Origin: Variovorax paradoxus
Lineage (GTDB): Bacteria > Pseudomonadota > Gammaproteobacteria > Burkholderiales > Burkholderiaceae_C
Reading direction: 5' to 3'
DNA length: 64,000 bases
Assembly: GCF_009755665.1 (NCBI RefSeq)
Contig: NZ_CP046622.1
Location: 3,224,001 to 3,288,000 of the forward strand
Shown here one piece after another: positions 35,224 through 44,914 of this stretch (positions within the stretch are counted from its first letter, which is position 1; every line of letters starts with the position of its first letter). The notes beneath the pieces are model-generated. The model was given only the letters and a program-made list of their open reading frames with translations. It did not search any database and had not been told where the DNA came from. A program made the position numbers and the translations under genes.

Positions 35224-36126
35224 TCACGCCGCTGTATTGGAAGAAACCGAAATCGCGCGGCCGAGAAACTCCGTCGGTGTAAGGCCGCTCAGCGCCTTGA
35301 ACTCGTTGACGAGGTGCGACTGATCGTAGAAGCCGCCATCGAGCGCCAGCTCCGCCCAGCCGGGCATGCAAGGCCGTGGCTGCCGCAAGGCGCGCAGGCA
35401 TGCATGCAGCCGCGCGAGCCTGCCCCACGTGCGCGGCGAGAGGCCCACCTGTTGCTGGAACAATTGCTGCAAACGGCGCTCGCCGACGCCGACCGCCGCG
35501 GCTACATCGCGCAGCGACTGCCGACCGCCCGATTCCGCGATCAGCTGCGCCGCCCTTGTTGCGGCCATAGGGGCGGCCGGGTGCAGAGCCGCATCGGCCC
35601 GCGCCAGCCGCTGCCCGAGCATGGCGCAGAGCACCGCAACGCGCGAGGAGTCGTCGGGCGCGGCTGCCATGCGTTCGCGCAGTTCGGCGCCCTGGCCCCG
35701 CCAGAGTTGATCGAGGTGCACCGCGGTGCCGGCAATCTCGCCGGCCGGCATGCCGAGCAGCGCCGCCGACGCGCCCGGGCGCAGCGTGACCGACAGCCCC
35801 TCGACCCTGCCGCGCAACCGCACCAGCGCCGGTGCGGCCGAAGCGCCAATGGCCTCGACGGGCTGCCCGGCGCCCTCACCCGCCGAGGGTGCGTCGCCAA
35901 GATTGAAGACCAGTCGCACCGCGCCGTCGGGCAGCACGCGCTCGAGCACTTCGCGCCCGTCAGGCAGCGCTTCGCGATAGAGCAGGATGTGCGCGACATG
36001 CGCGCGCAGCGGCGCCGCGACCGGAAAGGCCTGCAATGAGCCCACAGGCATCGCGGCCTCGGGACCGTGCAAGGGGTCCTCGTCGAGGCGAACGTACAGG
36101 CGCTCGTGGGAAGGCGGTGCGGGCAT
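35224..36126 (-). CDS. AraC family transcriptional regulator
   Basis: A 300-residue regulator. The N-terminal domain (LRAHVAHILLYREALPDGRE, then RVLPDGAVRLVFNLGDA) is of the DUF6597 type often found in AraC regulators. The C-terminal HTH_18 domain has RQSLRDVAAAVGVGERRLQQ and the second helix-turn-helix AELALDGGFYDQSHLVNEF, then LTPTEF. The effector is unknown. It is 43 bases from the cobC stop. A likely target is the adjacent SDR gene (inference). Confidence 0.82.
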   Translation of the reverse strand: MPAPPSHERLYVRLDEDPLHGPEAAMPVGSLQAFPVAAPLRAHVAHILLYREALPDGREVLERVLPDGAVRLVFNLGDAPSAGEGAGQPVEAIGASAAPALVRLRGRVEGLSVTLRPGASAALLGMPAGEIAGTAVHLDQLWRGQGAELRERMAAAPDDSSRVAVLCAMLGQRLARADAALHPAAPMAATRAAQLIAESGGRQSLRDVAAAVGVGERRLQQLFQQQVGLSPRTWGRLARLHACLRALRQPRPCMPGWAELALDGGFYDQSHLVNEFKALSGLTPTEFLGRAISVSSNTAA

Positions 36127-36169
36127 GGCGCGAATGGGGGCAATGGAATGGCGCGGACGCTGCCGCCCG

Positions 36170-36721
36170 TCACCCGCATTCGATCAGCAGGCACGCCCCA
36201 TAGTCAATGGGTGCCGACGGCCATTGCGCGGCGGCCTCCACGCGCCGCACGCCGCCATGCAGCAGTTGCACGGCGCGCATCACGCCCGCATGCGTGACCC
36301 ACACCGCGTCCTGGCCCGACGCCCGCCACTCGTCGAAAGCAGCGCCGGTGCGCTGCATGAAGCTGGCCGTGCTTTCGCCGTACTCGCCCGGAAGACCGTC
36401 GGCGAAATTGCCGGTCCATGCATCGAAGTCGGCACTGGTGATGGATGCCCACGGCCGGCCTTCCCAGGCGCCGAAGTCCATTTCGGCCAGGCGCTCGTCC
36501 GCCCGCATGGCAAGGTCCGGGCGCAGCGTGCCGATGGCGGCTGCCAGCTCGGCACAACGCCGCAAAGGCGAATGGACCAGTGCGATGCCCGCGGGAATGC
36601 GGGACACCACGGCGCGCGCAACCGCCAGCGTCGCCTCCATCGGCACGCCGACATCCGTGACGCCATAGCAAAGGCCCGGCGCGGCGTCGGTTTGCGCATG
36701 GCGCACCAGCCACAGCTTCAT
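36170..36721 (-). CDS. cobC: Histidine phosphatase, probable alpha-ribazole phosphatase
   Basis: A 183-residue histidine-phosphatase-superfamily protein with catalytic LVRHAQTD (His8 region) and the second His in WVTHAGVMRA. GAWEGRPWASI and HSPLRRCAELAAAIG are typical of the CobC group that removes the phosphate of alpha-ribazole 5'-phosphate in lower-ligand assembly. The assignment rests mainly on its ATGA overlap with cobS. The start is ATG 36721 (MKLWLVRHAQ). It is the last gene of cobQ-cobT-cobS-cobC. Confidence 0.85.
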   Translation of the reverse strand: MKLWLVRHAQTDAAPGLCYGVTDVGVPMEATLAVARAVVSRIPAGIALVHSPLRRCAELAAAIGTLRPDLAMRADERLAEMDFGAWEGRPWASITSADFDAWTGNFADGLPGEYGESTASFMQRTGAAFDEWRASGQDAVWVTHAGVMRAVQLLHGGVRRVEAAAQWPSAPIDYGACLLIECG

Positions 36722-37512
36722 GCCTGCCACGCCAGTGCAAGATAGAGCGCAAGCTCGCACACCTGCTGCGTAGCGCCGAGCCCGTCGCCGGTGAAGCCTT
36801 GCAGCCGGCGCCGGAACATGCGCGCCATGACCAACGCGGCAAGAGCGCATGACATCGCCATGGCGATCGTTCTTCCTGGGCCGTGAGTCACCAGCACCAG
36901 CGCAAGGGCCGGAACCGACCAGAGCACGCCGACCAGCAAGGCGCCGCCGCCAATTGCATCGGCCAGCGGCTTGGCCTTGCTCGCGCCGGCATCACCCACA
37001 TACGGCAACCAGCGAATCAAAAACAGCGGCGCCAGCCGTGACAGCACATGCGCACCGACGATGGCGGCTGCCACTGCTTGCAGGCCCTGCCCTGCCAGCG
37101 AAGCAAGCAGCGCAGCCTTCAAACCGAGTGCCAGCACCAGCGCAATGGCGCCGAATGCACCAATCCGCGAGTCCTTCATGATCTCGAGCGCGCGGTTGCG
37201 GTCGACCGATCCGCCCAACCCGTCGGCCACGTCGGCGAGCCCGTCTTCATGAAAGGCGCCGGTGAGCAGCACGGTTGCCACCATGCTCAGCAGCGCCGCT
37301 GCCAGTGCACCGGATGGGCCCGGGAGGCCCTGCAGCGCCAAGACGAAAACAGCCGCACCTACGACACCCACGAGCCAGCCTACGCCCGGAAAATGCGCCG
37401 CGCTCGCGCGCAGCATCTGCGGGCTGAACCCGACCCACCCAGCGAGCCGCCCAGTCACCGGCACCCGCGTGAAGAATTGCAGTGCCAGCAGGTAGTGGCG
37501 AACGCCGTTCAT
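36718..37512 (-). CDS. cobS: Adenosylcobinamide-GDP ribazoletransferase (cobalamin synthase)
   Basis: CobS joins adenosylcobinamide-GDP and alpha-ribazole (or its phosphate) in the inner membrane. This 264-residue hydrophobic protein begins MNGVRHYLLALQFFTRVPV. The signature FHEDGLADVADGLGGSVDRN holds the acidic metal-binding residues (about 90-110), followed by LEIMKDSRIGAFGA. About six membrane segments are predicted. It overlaps cobC by four bases and lies six bases from the cobT stop. Confidence 0.95.
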   Translation of the reverse strand: MNGVRHYLLALQFFTRVPVTGRLAGWVGFSPQMLRASAAHFPGVGWLVGVVGAAVFVLALQGLPGPSGALAAALLSMVATVLLTGAFHEDGLADVADGLGGSVDRNRALEIMKDSRIGAFGAIALVLALGLKAALLASLAGQGLQAVAAAIVGAHVLSRLAPLFLIRWLPYVGDAGASKAKPLADAIGGGALLVGVLWSVPALALVLVTHGPGRTIAMAMSCALAALVMARMFRRRLQGFTGDGLGATQQVCELALYLALAWQA

Positions 37513-37517
37513 CGAAT

Positions 37518-38564
37518 TCAGCCGTCCTTGCGCGACACGCCCGCCGCCTCGAAGCTCGCCATTTCGCGCAGGATGCGGCAGGCCGATTCGAGCAGCGGCC
37601 AGGCCAGCGCGCCGCCAGAGCCTTCGCCCAGGCGCAAGTCGAGATTCAGCAACGGCTCCAGCCCCATGTGCTTCAACAACAGCGCATGCCCCGGTTCCGC
37701 CGAGCTGTGCGCCGCCACGCACCGCTGCACCACATGCGGCTGCAGTGCCCCTGCCACCAGCACCGCCGCACTCGCAATGAATCCATCGACAACGATCACG
37801 CGGCGCTCTTCTGCCGCCTGCAGCACCGCGCCGACCAAGGTGGCAAGTTCGAAGCCGCCGAACGCAGCCAATGCATCCAGCGGCGCGACGGCCGATGCAT
37901 GCAGGGCCAGCACTTCGCGCAACACCGTGCGCTTGCGCGCCAGCCCGTCGGCGTCGAGCCCCGTGCCCGCGCCGGTGCAGGCATCGATGTCGAGACCCGC
38001 CAGGCGCGCAAGCAGCATGGCCGCCGCCGAGCTGTTGCCGATGCCCATTTCGCCGAGCAGCAAAGCATTGCCGGGGAGCGCGCGCACCACCTCTCGGCCA
38101 TTGGCAATGGCTTGCGCGCATTGCTCCGGCGTCATCGCGGGGCCGGCCGATGCATCGGCGGTGCCTGCGGCGATGCGTCGCGACACCAGCCCCGGGCGCG
38201 CCTGGAAGTCGCGCCGCACGCCGCAATCGACCACCGTCAGCGCGAGCCCGTGCTGGCGCGCCAGCACGCTCACGGCCGCGCCACCTGCAAGAAAGTTTTC
38301 GACCATCTGCCAGGTCACATCGCTCGGAAACGCGGAGACACCGCGCGCCGCCAGGCCGTGGTCGCCCGCGCACACCAGCATCTGCGGCGCTTCGAGCACG
38401 GGCGTTTCGCTGCCCAGGATCAGCCCGATACGCAGGGCCAGTCCTTCGAGGCGGCCGAGCGCGCCGAGCGGTTTGGTCTTGTTGTCGAGCGCGCCCTGCA
38501 GCCGTGCTGCAAGTGCATCATCGCGAATGTCGGAGATGGAAGGAATGATGTTCTTGTCGGTCAT
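37518..38564 (-). CDS. cobT: Nicotinate-nucleotide-dimethylbenzimidazole phosphoribosyltransferase
   Basis: CobT makes alpha-ribazole 5'-phosphate from nicotinate mononucleotide and the lower-ligand base. The 348-residue sequence has DNKTKPLGALGRLEGLALRI, VCAGDHGLAARGVSAFPSDV, GEMGIGNSSAAAML, TGAGTGLD and the catalytic Glu region LDLRLGEGSGGALAWPL near the C-terminus. Its ATG overlaps the cobQ stop. All motifs agree with active CobT. Confidence 0.96.
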   Translation of the reverse strand: MTDKNIIPSISDIRDDALAARLQGALDNKTKPLGALGRLEGLALRIGLILGSETPVLEAPQMLVCAGDHGLAARGVSAFPSDVTWQMVENFLAGGAAVSVLARQHGLALTVVDCGVRRDFQARPGLVSRRIAAGTADASAGPAMTPEQCAQAIANGREVVRALPGNALLLGEMGIGNSSAAAMLLARLAGLDIDACTGAGTGLDADGLARKRTVLREVLALHASAVAPLDALAAFGGFELATLVGAVLQAAEERRVIVVDGFIASAAVLVAGALQPHVVQRCVAAHSSAEPGHALLLKHMGLEPLLNLDLRLGEGSGGALAWPLLESACRILREMASFEAAGVSRKDG

Positions 38565-40000
38565 GCGATCAGGCCTTGCAGTACGCCGGCCTCGAAGTGG
38601 GTGTCGATGAAATCGGCCAGGCCGTCGAAGGTCGAATCGAGCGTGGGCGCCGCGGCGCCGAAAAGCGCGTGCAACACGGCCGCATCCTCGAACAAGCCGT
38701 GCAGGTAAAGGCCCAGCACATTGCCGCGCGCGTTTTGCCAGGCCAGGCCTTCGGGCATCACGGCATGGCCGTCCTGCGCCATTTGCGGGTGTATCGCTGT
38801 ATTGCCGTGGTGAATTTCGTAGCCCGCCACCGGCACGTTCGAAAGCGCAGCCCATTGGCCGCCCAGTTCACCGAAGACGGCAGCCCGGTGGCGCACGGTT
38901 TTCTCGCGCTCGAACACGGTGACAAGCGGCAGCAGCCCCAAGCCGGGCGCATTGCCGTCGATGCCGTGCGGATCGACCAGCGCCTCGCCCAGCATCTGCA
39001 AGCCGCCGCAAACACCCAGCACGGCGCCCCCGGCGGCGGCGTGCGCGGCAATGGCGCGGTCCAGCCCCTGCGCGCGCAGCCATGCCAGGTCGCCGCTGGT
39101 GTGCTTGGAGCCGGGCAGAACAATCCAGTCGGCGCCGGCCATGTCGGCCGGCGTGCGCGCCCAGACCAGGCGAACGCCGGTCACGTTCTTGAGCGGCTGG
39201 AACTCGTCCAGATTGCTGATGCGCGGATACGCCACCACCGCCACGGTACGCGTGACGAAGCCGTTCGAGCGGCTCCGGTCGTCGAACACGCCGTCTTCCT
39301 CCGGCAGGCCGTGCTGCCACCACATGGGCAGCGTGGCCACGGTGGGAACGCCGGTCAGCGCCTGCAGCTGCTGCGGCGCCGGGGCCAGCAGGGAGGCATC
39401 GCCCCGGAATTTGTTGAGCACGAAGCCGCGCAGCAACGCGCGGTCGCTTTCGGGCATCAATGCCCAGGTGCCGTAGAGATGCGCAAAGGCGCCGCCACGG
39501 TCGATGTCTGTCACCAGCAGGCAGCGGGCATCCGCATGGCGGGCCACGCGCAGGTTGACGATGTCGCTGGCCATCAGGTTGATCTCGGCCGGCGAGCCGG
39601 CGCCTTCGATCACCACCACGTCGTTGTCGGCGCGCAGTTCGTCGAATGCCGAAGCAATTTGCGGCCACACGCGCTCGCTGCGTCCGCGCCAGGGCATGGC
39701 CGTGAGTTCTTGGTTCACCTGCCCCATCAGCACCACCTGGCTGTGGGTGTCGCGCTCGGGTTTGAGCAGCAGCGGGTTCATGCGCACGTGCGGCACGGCG
39801 CGCGCCGCCAGCGCCTGAAAGTATTGCGCGCTGCCGATTTCGCCGCCATCCACCACGCGGGCGTTGTTGCTCATGTTCTGCGCCTTGAAAGGCGCCACCT
39901 TGAGGCCCTGCCGCGCATACCAGCGGCACAGCGCAGTGACCAGCCAGCTCTTGCCGGCGCCACTTGTCGTGCCCAGAACCATCACGCATCGGGTTGTCAT
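38561..40000 (-). CDS. cobQ: Adenosylcobyric acid synthase (glutamine-hydrolysing)
   Basis: CobQ amidates adenosylcobyrinate a,c-diamide at positions b, d, e and g. The 479-residue protein has an N-terminal dethiobiotin-synthetase-like ATPase (MVLGTTSGAGKSWLVTALCR, FKAQNMSNNARVV) and a C-terminal class I glutamine amidotransferase with nucleophile Cys in VLGVCGGLQMLG and catalytic His in YLHGLFED. The start is ATG 40000. The gap to the RND outer-membrane gene upstream is only 80 bases and contains a terminator, so its promoter must lie in the last 50 bases or further upstream. Confidence 0.95.
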   Translation of the reverse strand: MTTRCVMVLGTTSGAGKSWLVTALCRWYARQGLKVAPFKAQNMSNNARVVDGGEIGSAQYFQALAARAVPHVRMNPLLLKPERDTHSQVVLMGQVNQELTAMPWRGRSERVWPQIASAFDELRADNDVVVIEGAGSPAEINLMASDIVNLRVARHADARCLLVTDIDRGGAFAHLYGTWALMPESDRALLRGFVLNKFRGDASLLAPAPQQLQALTGVPTVATLPMWWQHGLPEEDGVFDDRSRSNGFVTRTVAVVAYPRISNLDEFQPLKNVTGVRLVWARTPADMAGADWIVLPGSKHTSGDLAWLRAQGLDRAIAAHAAAGGAVLGVCGGLQMLGEALVDPHGIDGNAPGLGLLPLVTVFEREKTVRHRAAVFGELGGQWAALSNVPVAGYEIHHGNTAIHPQMAQDGHAVMPEGLAWQNARGNVLGLYLHGLFEDAAVLHALFGAAAPTLDSTFDGLADFIDTHFEAGVLQGLIA

Positions 40001-40051
40001 GCGGCTATTGTCGGTTGTCGCCGCACGTCCCCCGAACCGTAGAGGGGCAAA

Positions 40052-40076
40052 GAAAAAGGGGCTTGCGCCCCTTTGG
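40052..40076 (-). terminator. Intrinsic terminator after the RND operon
   Basis: On the minus strand AAAGGGGC-GCAA-GCCCCTTTTTC forms a perfect stem with a 4-base loop and a U-tract. It lies just after the outer-membrane channel stop and separates the pump operon from cobQ. Confidence 0.85.
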
Positions 40077-40080
40077 TGTT

Positions 40081-41580
40081 TCAGCGTGCCGCGGTCTGTA
40101 CCGCACCCGGCGCGCCGGGCTGAGGCTGCGCCTGCGCAGTGGCGGCAGGCACTTCCCACCCGCCGCCGATGGCGCGGATCAGCCCCACGGCCGCCTGGTA
40201 CTGCGCCGACTTCACCTGCAGCGCCTGGCGCCGGTTGCGCAGTTCGCTGCGGCGGGCGTCGAGCAGGTCGAGCTGGCTGATGTAGCCATTGCGGTAGCGC
40301 GTGTCCGACAGGCTGGTCGCGCGCTGGGCCGAAGTGACGGCCTGCGCCTGCACGGTCGACTGCTCCTGCAGGATGCGGATGGCGGAGAGTTGGTCTTCCA
40401 CCTCCTGGAACGCCACCAGCACCTGGCTGCGGTAGTTGGCCAGCGCGCCGTCTAGCTGTGCGTTGGCGCCCTGCACACCGGCTTCGCGGCGGCCGCCGTC
40501 GAAGATTGGCAGCGAGAGCAGCGCGCCCACGCCCCACGAGCGGGCCGACCACTTGAACAGGTCGCCGATTTCGGGCGATGCATAGCCGGCGGCGCCGGTC
40601 AGCGAGATGTCCGGGAACCAGGCGGCCTGTGCCACGCCCACGCGAGCCTGCGCCGCGAGCACGGCGTTCTGCGCGGCCGAGACGTCCGGGCGGCGCGTGA
40701 GCACCGTGGCCGGCACGCCCGGCGGCACCGATGGCAGCGCGGTGGCCCACTCGTCGGTACGCAGGCCGAAGCTCGAGGCCGAATCGCCCACCAGCACCGC
40801 AAGCGCATGCTCGACCTGCGCACGCTGGCGGTCGAGCGCGAGCGCATCCGACTCGGTCGACGACACCTCGGTCTGCACGCGTGCCACGTCGAGCTCGGCG
40901 ATGTCGCCGGCCTGTTGGCGGCGCTGCGTCAGGCGCAGCGTGTCGCGGTAGGCCTCGACCTGCTCGCGCACCAGGGCGCGCTCGGCGTCGAGCGCACGCA
41001 GTTGCAGGTAGGTCTGCGCCACCTCGGCCTGCACGGCAAGGCGCGTGCTTTGCAGCAGCGCTTCGCGGCTGGCCGCATCGAGCTTGGCCGCATTGCTCGC
41101 GCCCGAGAGCCGGCCGAACAGGTCGACCTCGTACGAGAACGTGGCGCCGATGTTGGTCATCGTGGCCGGCCGGGTGCTGGCCGTGGCCTTGTCGAGGCCC
41201 GCGCCGCGATTGGCGCCGGCGCCCAGGCCGATCTGCGGCAGGCGGTCGGCCTGGGCGCTGCGCGCCAGGGCGCGAGCTTCCGCAAGCCGGGCCGCGGCGG
41301 CCTGGATGTTGTTGTTGTTGACGTCGGCCTTTTCGACCAGCGCATTGAGCACCGGGTCGTTGAAGGCCAGCCACCAGGCGCCGCGGGCCTGCGCTTCGGA
41401 CGGCACCGCACGCGTCCAGCCCGCGGGCGGGGCCGCGCCCTGCTCCTTGAACTGGGCGGTGGTCTGGATCTCCGGCACGCCGGAGGGCACGGTCGCGCAG
41501 CCGGCCAGCGCCAGGGCTGCCACCAGCGGCAGCAAGGCGGTGCGAAGCGGCTTGACCCAAGGTTGTACTGAGAATTTCAT
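40081..41580 (-). CDS. RND efflux outer-membrane channel lipoprotein (OprM/NodT family)
   Basis: A 499-residue TolC-like channel with a lipoprotein signal peptide: MKFSVQPWVKPLRTALLPLV and lipobox LAGC with the acylated Cys28. Two outer-membrane efflux repeats follow (SYEVDLFGRLSGASNAAKLD, and the second repeat from about residue 310). LTRRPDVSAAQNAVLAAQAR and LPIFDGGRREAGV are characteristic of the OprM/OprN group. It ends the pump operon, 18 bases after the transporter gene stop. Confidence 0.92.
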   Translation of the reverse strand: MKFSVQPWVKPLRTALLPLVAALALAGCATVPSGVPEIQTTAQFKEQGAAPPAGWTRAVPSEAQARGAWWLAFNDPVLNALVEKADVNNNNIQAAAARLAEARALARSAQADRLPQIGLGAGANRGAGLDKATASTRPATMTNIGATFSYEVDLFGRLSGASNAAKLDAASREALLQSTRLAVQAEVAQTYLQLRALDAERALVREQVEAYRDTLRLTQRRQQAGDIAELDVARVQTEVSSTESDALALDRQRAQVEHALAVLVGDSASSFGLRTDEWATALPSVPPGVPATVLTRRPDVSAAQNAVLAAQARVGVAQAAWFPDISLTGAAGYASPEIGDLFKWSARSWGVGALLSLPIFDGGRREAGVQGANAQLDGALANYRSQVLVAFQEVEDQLSAIRILQEQSTVQAQAVTSAQRATSLSDTRYRNGYISQLDLLDARRSELRNRRQALQVKSAQYQAAVGLIRAIGGGWEVPAATAQAQPQPGAPGAVQTAAR

Positions 41581-41598
41581 GATGAGCTTTCTTCTCGA

Positions 41599-44500
41599 TC
41601 AGTCATGCGAGCCGTGCGAAGGGCGCGGCGCGGCAGGCAGCGGGTGCAGCCCGCCACCGCCCGAACCACCGTGGGACGACGGTGCCGGTGCAGCCGGGTG
41701 GGCAAAGTCTTCCCCGTGCGGCACGTCGCCGTGCAGCTTGAGCGCGCGGTTGCCCGCCAGGCGGCGCATCAGCACATAGAACACCGGCGTCAGGAACAGG
41801 CCGAAAGCCGTCACGCCGATCATCCCGGCGAACACCGCCACGCCCATGGCCTTGCGCATTTCAGAGCCAGCGCCGGTCGACAGCACAAGAGGCAGCACGC
41901 CCATCACGAAGGCCAGCGAGGTCATGAGAATCGGGCGCAGGCGCAGACGGCTGGCTTCGATCGCAGCCTGGACGGGCGTGCGACCGGCAAACTCGAGCTC
42001 GCGTGCAAACTCCACGATCAGGATCGCGTTCTTCGCACTCAGCCCCACCAGCACGATCAACCCGATCTGCGTGAAGACGTTGTTGTCACCCCCCGATATC
42101 CACACGCCCGTCATCGCAGCCAGGATGCCCATTGGCACGATCAAGATGATCGCGATGGGCAGCGTCAGGCTTTCGTACTGCGCGGCCAGCACCAGGAACA
42201 CCAGCAGGATCGCCAGCGGGAACACCAGGAAGGCGGAGTTGCCGGCCAGGATTTCCTGGTAGGTCAACTCGGTCCACTCGAAGGTCACGCCCTTGGGCAG
42301 CGTCTCGGCCGCAATCTTGGTGATCGCGTCCTGCGCCTGGCCGGACGAATAACCGGGAGCCGGGCCGCCGTTGATGTCGGCTGCCAGGTAGCCGTTGTAG
42401 CGCATGGCGCGTTCCGGGCCAAAGGTCGAATTCACCTTCATCAGCGCCGAGAGCGGCACCATTTCGCCCGAGGTCGAGCGCACCTTCAGCATGCCCACGT
42501 CTTCGGCACGGGCGCGGTAAGGCGCATCGGCCTGCACACGCACGCTGTACGTGCGGCCGAACTTGTTGAAGTCGTTCGCGTACAGGCTACCGAGGTAGAT
42601 CTGCATGGTGTCGAAGATGTCCGTCACCGGCACGCCGAGCTGGCGGGCCTTGGTGCGGTCGATGTCCGCATACAGCTGCGGCACGTTGACCTGCCAGCTC
42701 GTGAACATGCCCGTGAGCTCGGGCGCTGCATACGCCTTGGCCATGAAGGCCTTCACTGCGGCGTCCATCTGGTCGTAGCCGACCGAGGCGCGGTCTTCCA
42801 GCTGCAGCTTGAAGCCGCCCGTGGTGCCCAGGCCCGCCACCGGCGGCGGCGGGAACATCACGATGAACGCGTCCTGGATGCTGTCAAAGGCACCGTTGAG
42901 TTGGCCGGCCACCGCACCGCCGCTCTGGTCGGCGCGCTTGCGCTGGTCAAAGGGCTTGAGCGTGGCAAACACGATGCCCGAGTTCGAGCTGTTGGTGAAG
43001 CCGTTGATCGACAGGCCCGGGAACGCGATGGCGTCTTCCACGTTCGGGTTCTTCTTCATGATCTCGCCCATGCGCTGGATCACTTCGTCGGTGCGGTCGA
43101 GCGTGGCACCATCCGGCAGCTGGGCAAAGCCGATCAGGTATTGCTTGTCCTGCGCCGGCACGAAGCCGCTGGGCACCGCCTTGAAGAGGCCGAAGGTCAC
43201 GCCAACCAGCGCGAGGTAGATCACCAGCATCAGCGTCTTGCGCGAAATCACGCTCTTGACGCCGCCGCTGTAGGCTTCCGAGCCGCGGCTGAAGAGCTTG
43301 TTGAAGCCGCGGAACAGCCAGCCGAAAGCCTTGTCCATGCCGCGCGTCAGCGCGTCCTTCGGTTGGTCATGGCCGCGCAGCAGCAGTGCCGCGAGAGCCG
43401 GCGACAGCGTGAGCGAGTTGATGGCCGAGATCACCGTCGAGATCGCGATGGTCACCGCGAACTGCTTGTAGAACTGGCCCGTGAGACCGCTGATGAAAGC
43501 CAGCGGAACGAACACGGCCACCAGCACCAGCGCAATCGCGATGATGGGCCCGGACACTTCGCGCATTGCGCGGTACGTGGCTTCGCGCGGCGTCAGCCCC
43601 GCCTCGATATTGCGCTCGACGTTTTCCACCACCACGATGGCGTCGTCCACCACGATACCGATGGCCAGCACCAGCCCGAACAGGCTCAGCGCATTGATCG
43701 AGAAACCGAGGACGTGCAGCACCGCAAAGGTACCGATCACCGACACCGGCACCGCCAGGAGCGGAATGATGGAAGCGCGCCAGGTCTGCAGGAACAGGAT
43801 CACGACCAGCACCACCAGCAGGATGGCTTCGAGCAGCGTGTGGATCACCGATTCGATCGATGCGCGCACGAACTGCGTCGGGTCATACGCAATGCGGTAT
43901 TCCAAGCCTTCAGGCATGTTCTTGTTGAGCTCGGCCATCGTCTTGCGAACGTTGGACGAGATGTCGAGCGCGTTGGAGCCCGGCGCCTGGAACACGCCCA
44001 TGCCCACGGCCGGGTCGTTGTTCAAGAGCGAACGCAGCGAGTAGTCGGCAGCGCCCATTTCCAAGCGGCCAATGTCGCGCAGGCGGGTCACGGCGCCGTC
44101 GGTGCCGCTCTTCACGATGATGTCGCCGAACTCTTCTTCGCTCTGCAGGCGCCCTTGCGCATTGATCGAGAGCTGCATGTCCACGCCAGAGAGGCCCGGC
44201 GAAGCGCCGACCACGCCGGCCGCGGCCTGCACGTTCTGGCCGCGGATCGCAGCCACCACGTCGCTGGCCGAGAGGCCGCGCTGCGCGACCTTCTGCGGGT
44301 CGAGCCACACGCGCATCGAATAGTCGCCGCCGCCGAAGATCTGCACCTGGCCCACGCCTTCGATGCGCGCAAGCGGGTCCTTCACGTTCAGCACCGCGTA
44401 GTTGCGCAGGTAGTTGATGTCGTAGCGGTTGTTCGGCGAAACGAGGTGAACCACCATCGTCAGGTCGGGTGCGCTCTTGACGGTCGTGATACCGAGGCGG

Positions 44501-44874
44501 CGCACTTCTTCGGGCAGGCGCGGCTCGGCTTGCGAGACGCGGTTCTGCACCAGCTGCTGGGCCTTGTCGGGGTCGGTGCCGAGGCGGAAGGTCACCGTCA
44601 GCGTCATCACGCCGTCGGTGGTGGCCTGGCTGCCCATGTAAAGCATGCCTTCCACGCCGTTGATCTGCTCTTCGAGCGGCGTCGCAACGGTTTCGGCAAT
44701 CACCTTGGGGTTGGCGCCCGGGTACTGGGCACGCACCACCACCGAAGGCGGCGCGACTTCGGGGTATTCCGAAATCGGCAACCCGCGCAGCGCGATCAGG
44801 CCGGCTATCAATATCAATAGCGACAGCACGCCGGCAAAGATCGGCCGGTCGATGAAGAATTTAGAGAGATTCAT
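41599..44874 (-). CDS. RND multidrug efflux transporter, HAE1 family (MexF-like)
   Basis: A 1091-residue inner-membrane proton-drug antiporter with twelve predicted membrane helices. The N-terminus MNLSKFFIDRPIFAGVLSLL, PISEYPEVAPPSVVVRAQYP and VIAETVATPLEEQINGVEGM are of the MexF type. The proton-relay Asp pair lies in GIVVDDAIVVVENVERN (TM4). LIVEFAREL and the terminal His/Gly-rich tail follow. The substrate is not predictable; MexEF-OprN relatives export chloramphenicol, quinolones and kynurenine-like signals. It lies 40 bases downstream of its adaptor gene. Confidence 0.94.
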   Translation of the reverse strand: MNLSKFFIDRPIFAGVLSLLILIAGLIALRGLPISEYPEVAPPSVVVRAQYPGANPKVIAETVATPLEEQINGVEGMLYMGSQATTDGVMTLTVTFRLGTDPDKAQQLVQNRVSQAEPRLPEEVRRLGITTVKSAPDLTMVVHLVSPNNRYDINYLRNYAVLNVKDPLARIEGVGQVQIFGGGDYSMRVWLDPQKVAQRGLSASDVVAAIRGQNVQAAAGVVGASPGLSGVDMQLSINAQGRLQSEEEFGDIIVKSGTDGAVTRLRDIGRLEMGAADYSLRSLLNNDPAVGMGVFQAPGSNALDISSNVRKTMAELNKNMPEGLEYRIAYDPTQFVRASIESVIHTLLEAILLVVLVVILFLQTWRASIIPLLAVPVSVIGTFAVLHVLGFSINALSLFGLVLAIGIVVDDAIVVVENVERNIEAGLTPREATYRAMREVSGPIIAIALVLVAVFVPLAFISGLTGQFYKQFAVTIAISTVISAINSLTLSPALAALLLRGHDQPKDALTRGMDKAFGWLFRGFNKLFSRGSEAYSGGVKSVISRKTLMLVIYLALVGVTFGLFKAVPSGFVPAQDKQYLIGFAQLPDGATLDRTDEVIQRMGEIMKKNPNVEDAIAFPGLSINGFTNSSNSGIVFATLKPFDQRKRADQSGGAVAGQLNGAFDSIQDAFIVMFPPPPVAGLGTTGGFKLQLEDRASVGYDQMDAAVKAFMAKAYAAPELTGMFTSWQVNVPQLYADIDRTKARQLGVPVTDIFDTMQIYLGSLYANDFNKFGRTYSVRVQADAPYRARAEDVGMLKVRSTSGEMVPLSALMKVNSTFGPERAMRYNGYLAADINGGPAPGYSSGQAQDAITKIAAETLPKGVTFEWTELTYQEILAGNSAFLVFPLAILLVFLVLAAQYESLTLPIAIILIVPMGILAAMTGVWISGGDNNVFTQIGLIVLVGLSAKNAILIVEFARELEFAGRTPVQAAIEASRLRLRPILMTSLAFVMGVLPLVLSTGAGSEMRKAMGVAVFAGMIGVTAFGLFLTPVFYVLMRRLAGNRALKLHGDVPHGEDFAHPAAPAPSSHGGSGGGGLHPLPAAPRPSHGSHD

Positions 44875-44914
44875 GTTGTTTCTCCGGCGAGCGCAAATGC
44901 GCTCCCCTCCGAGT

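Noticed and set aside
40001..40080. A second cobalamin riboswitch ahead of cobQ
   Set aside because: Only 80 bases, containing a terminator and no B12-box motif.
41605..44820. Open frame of over 1000 codons antisense to the RND transporter
   Set aside because: Same codon-bias shadow; His- and Arg-rich with no domain.
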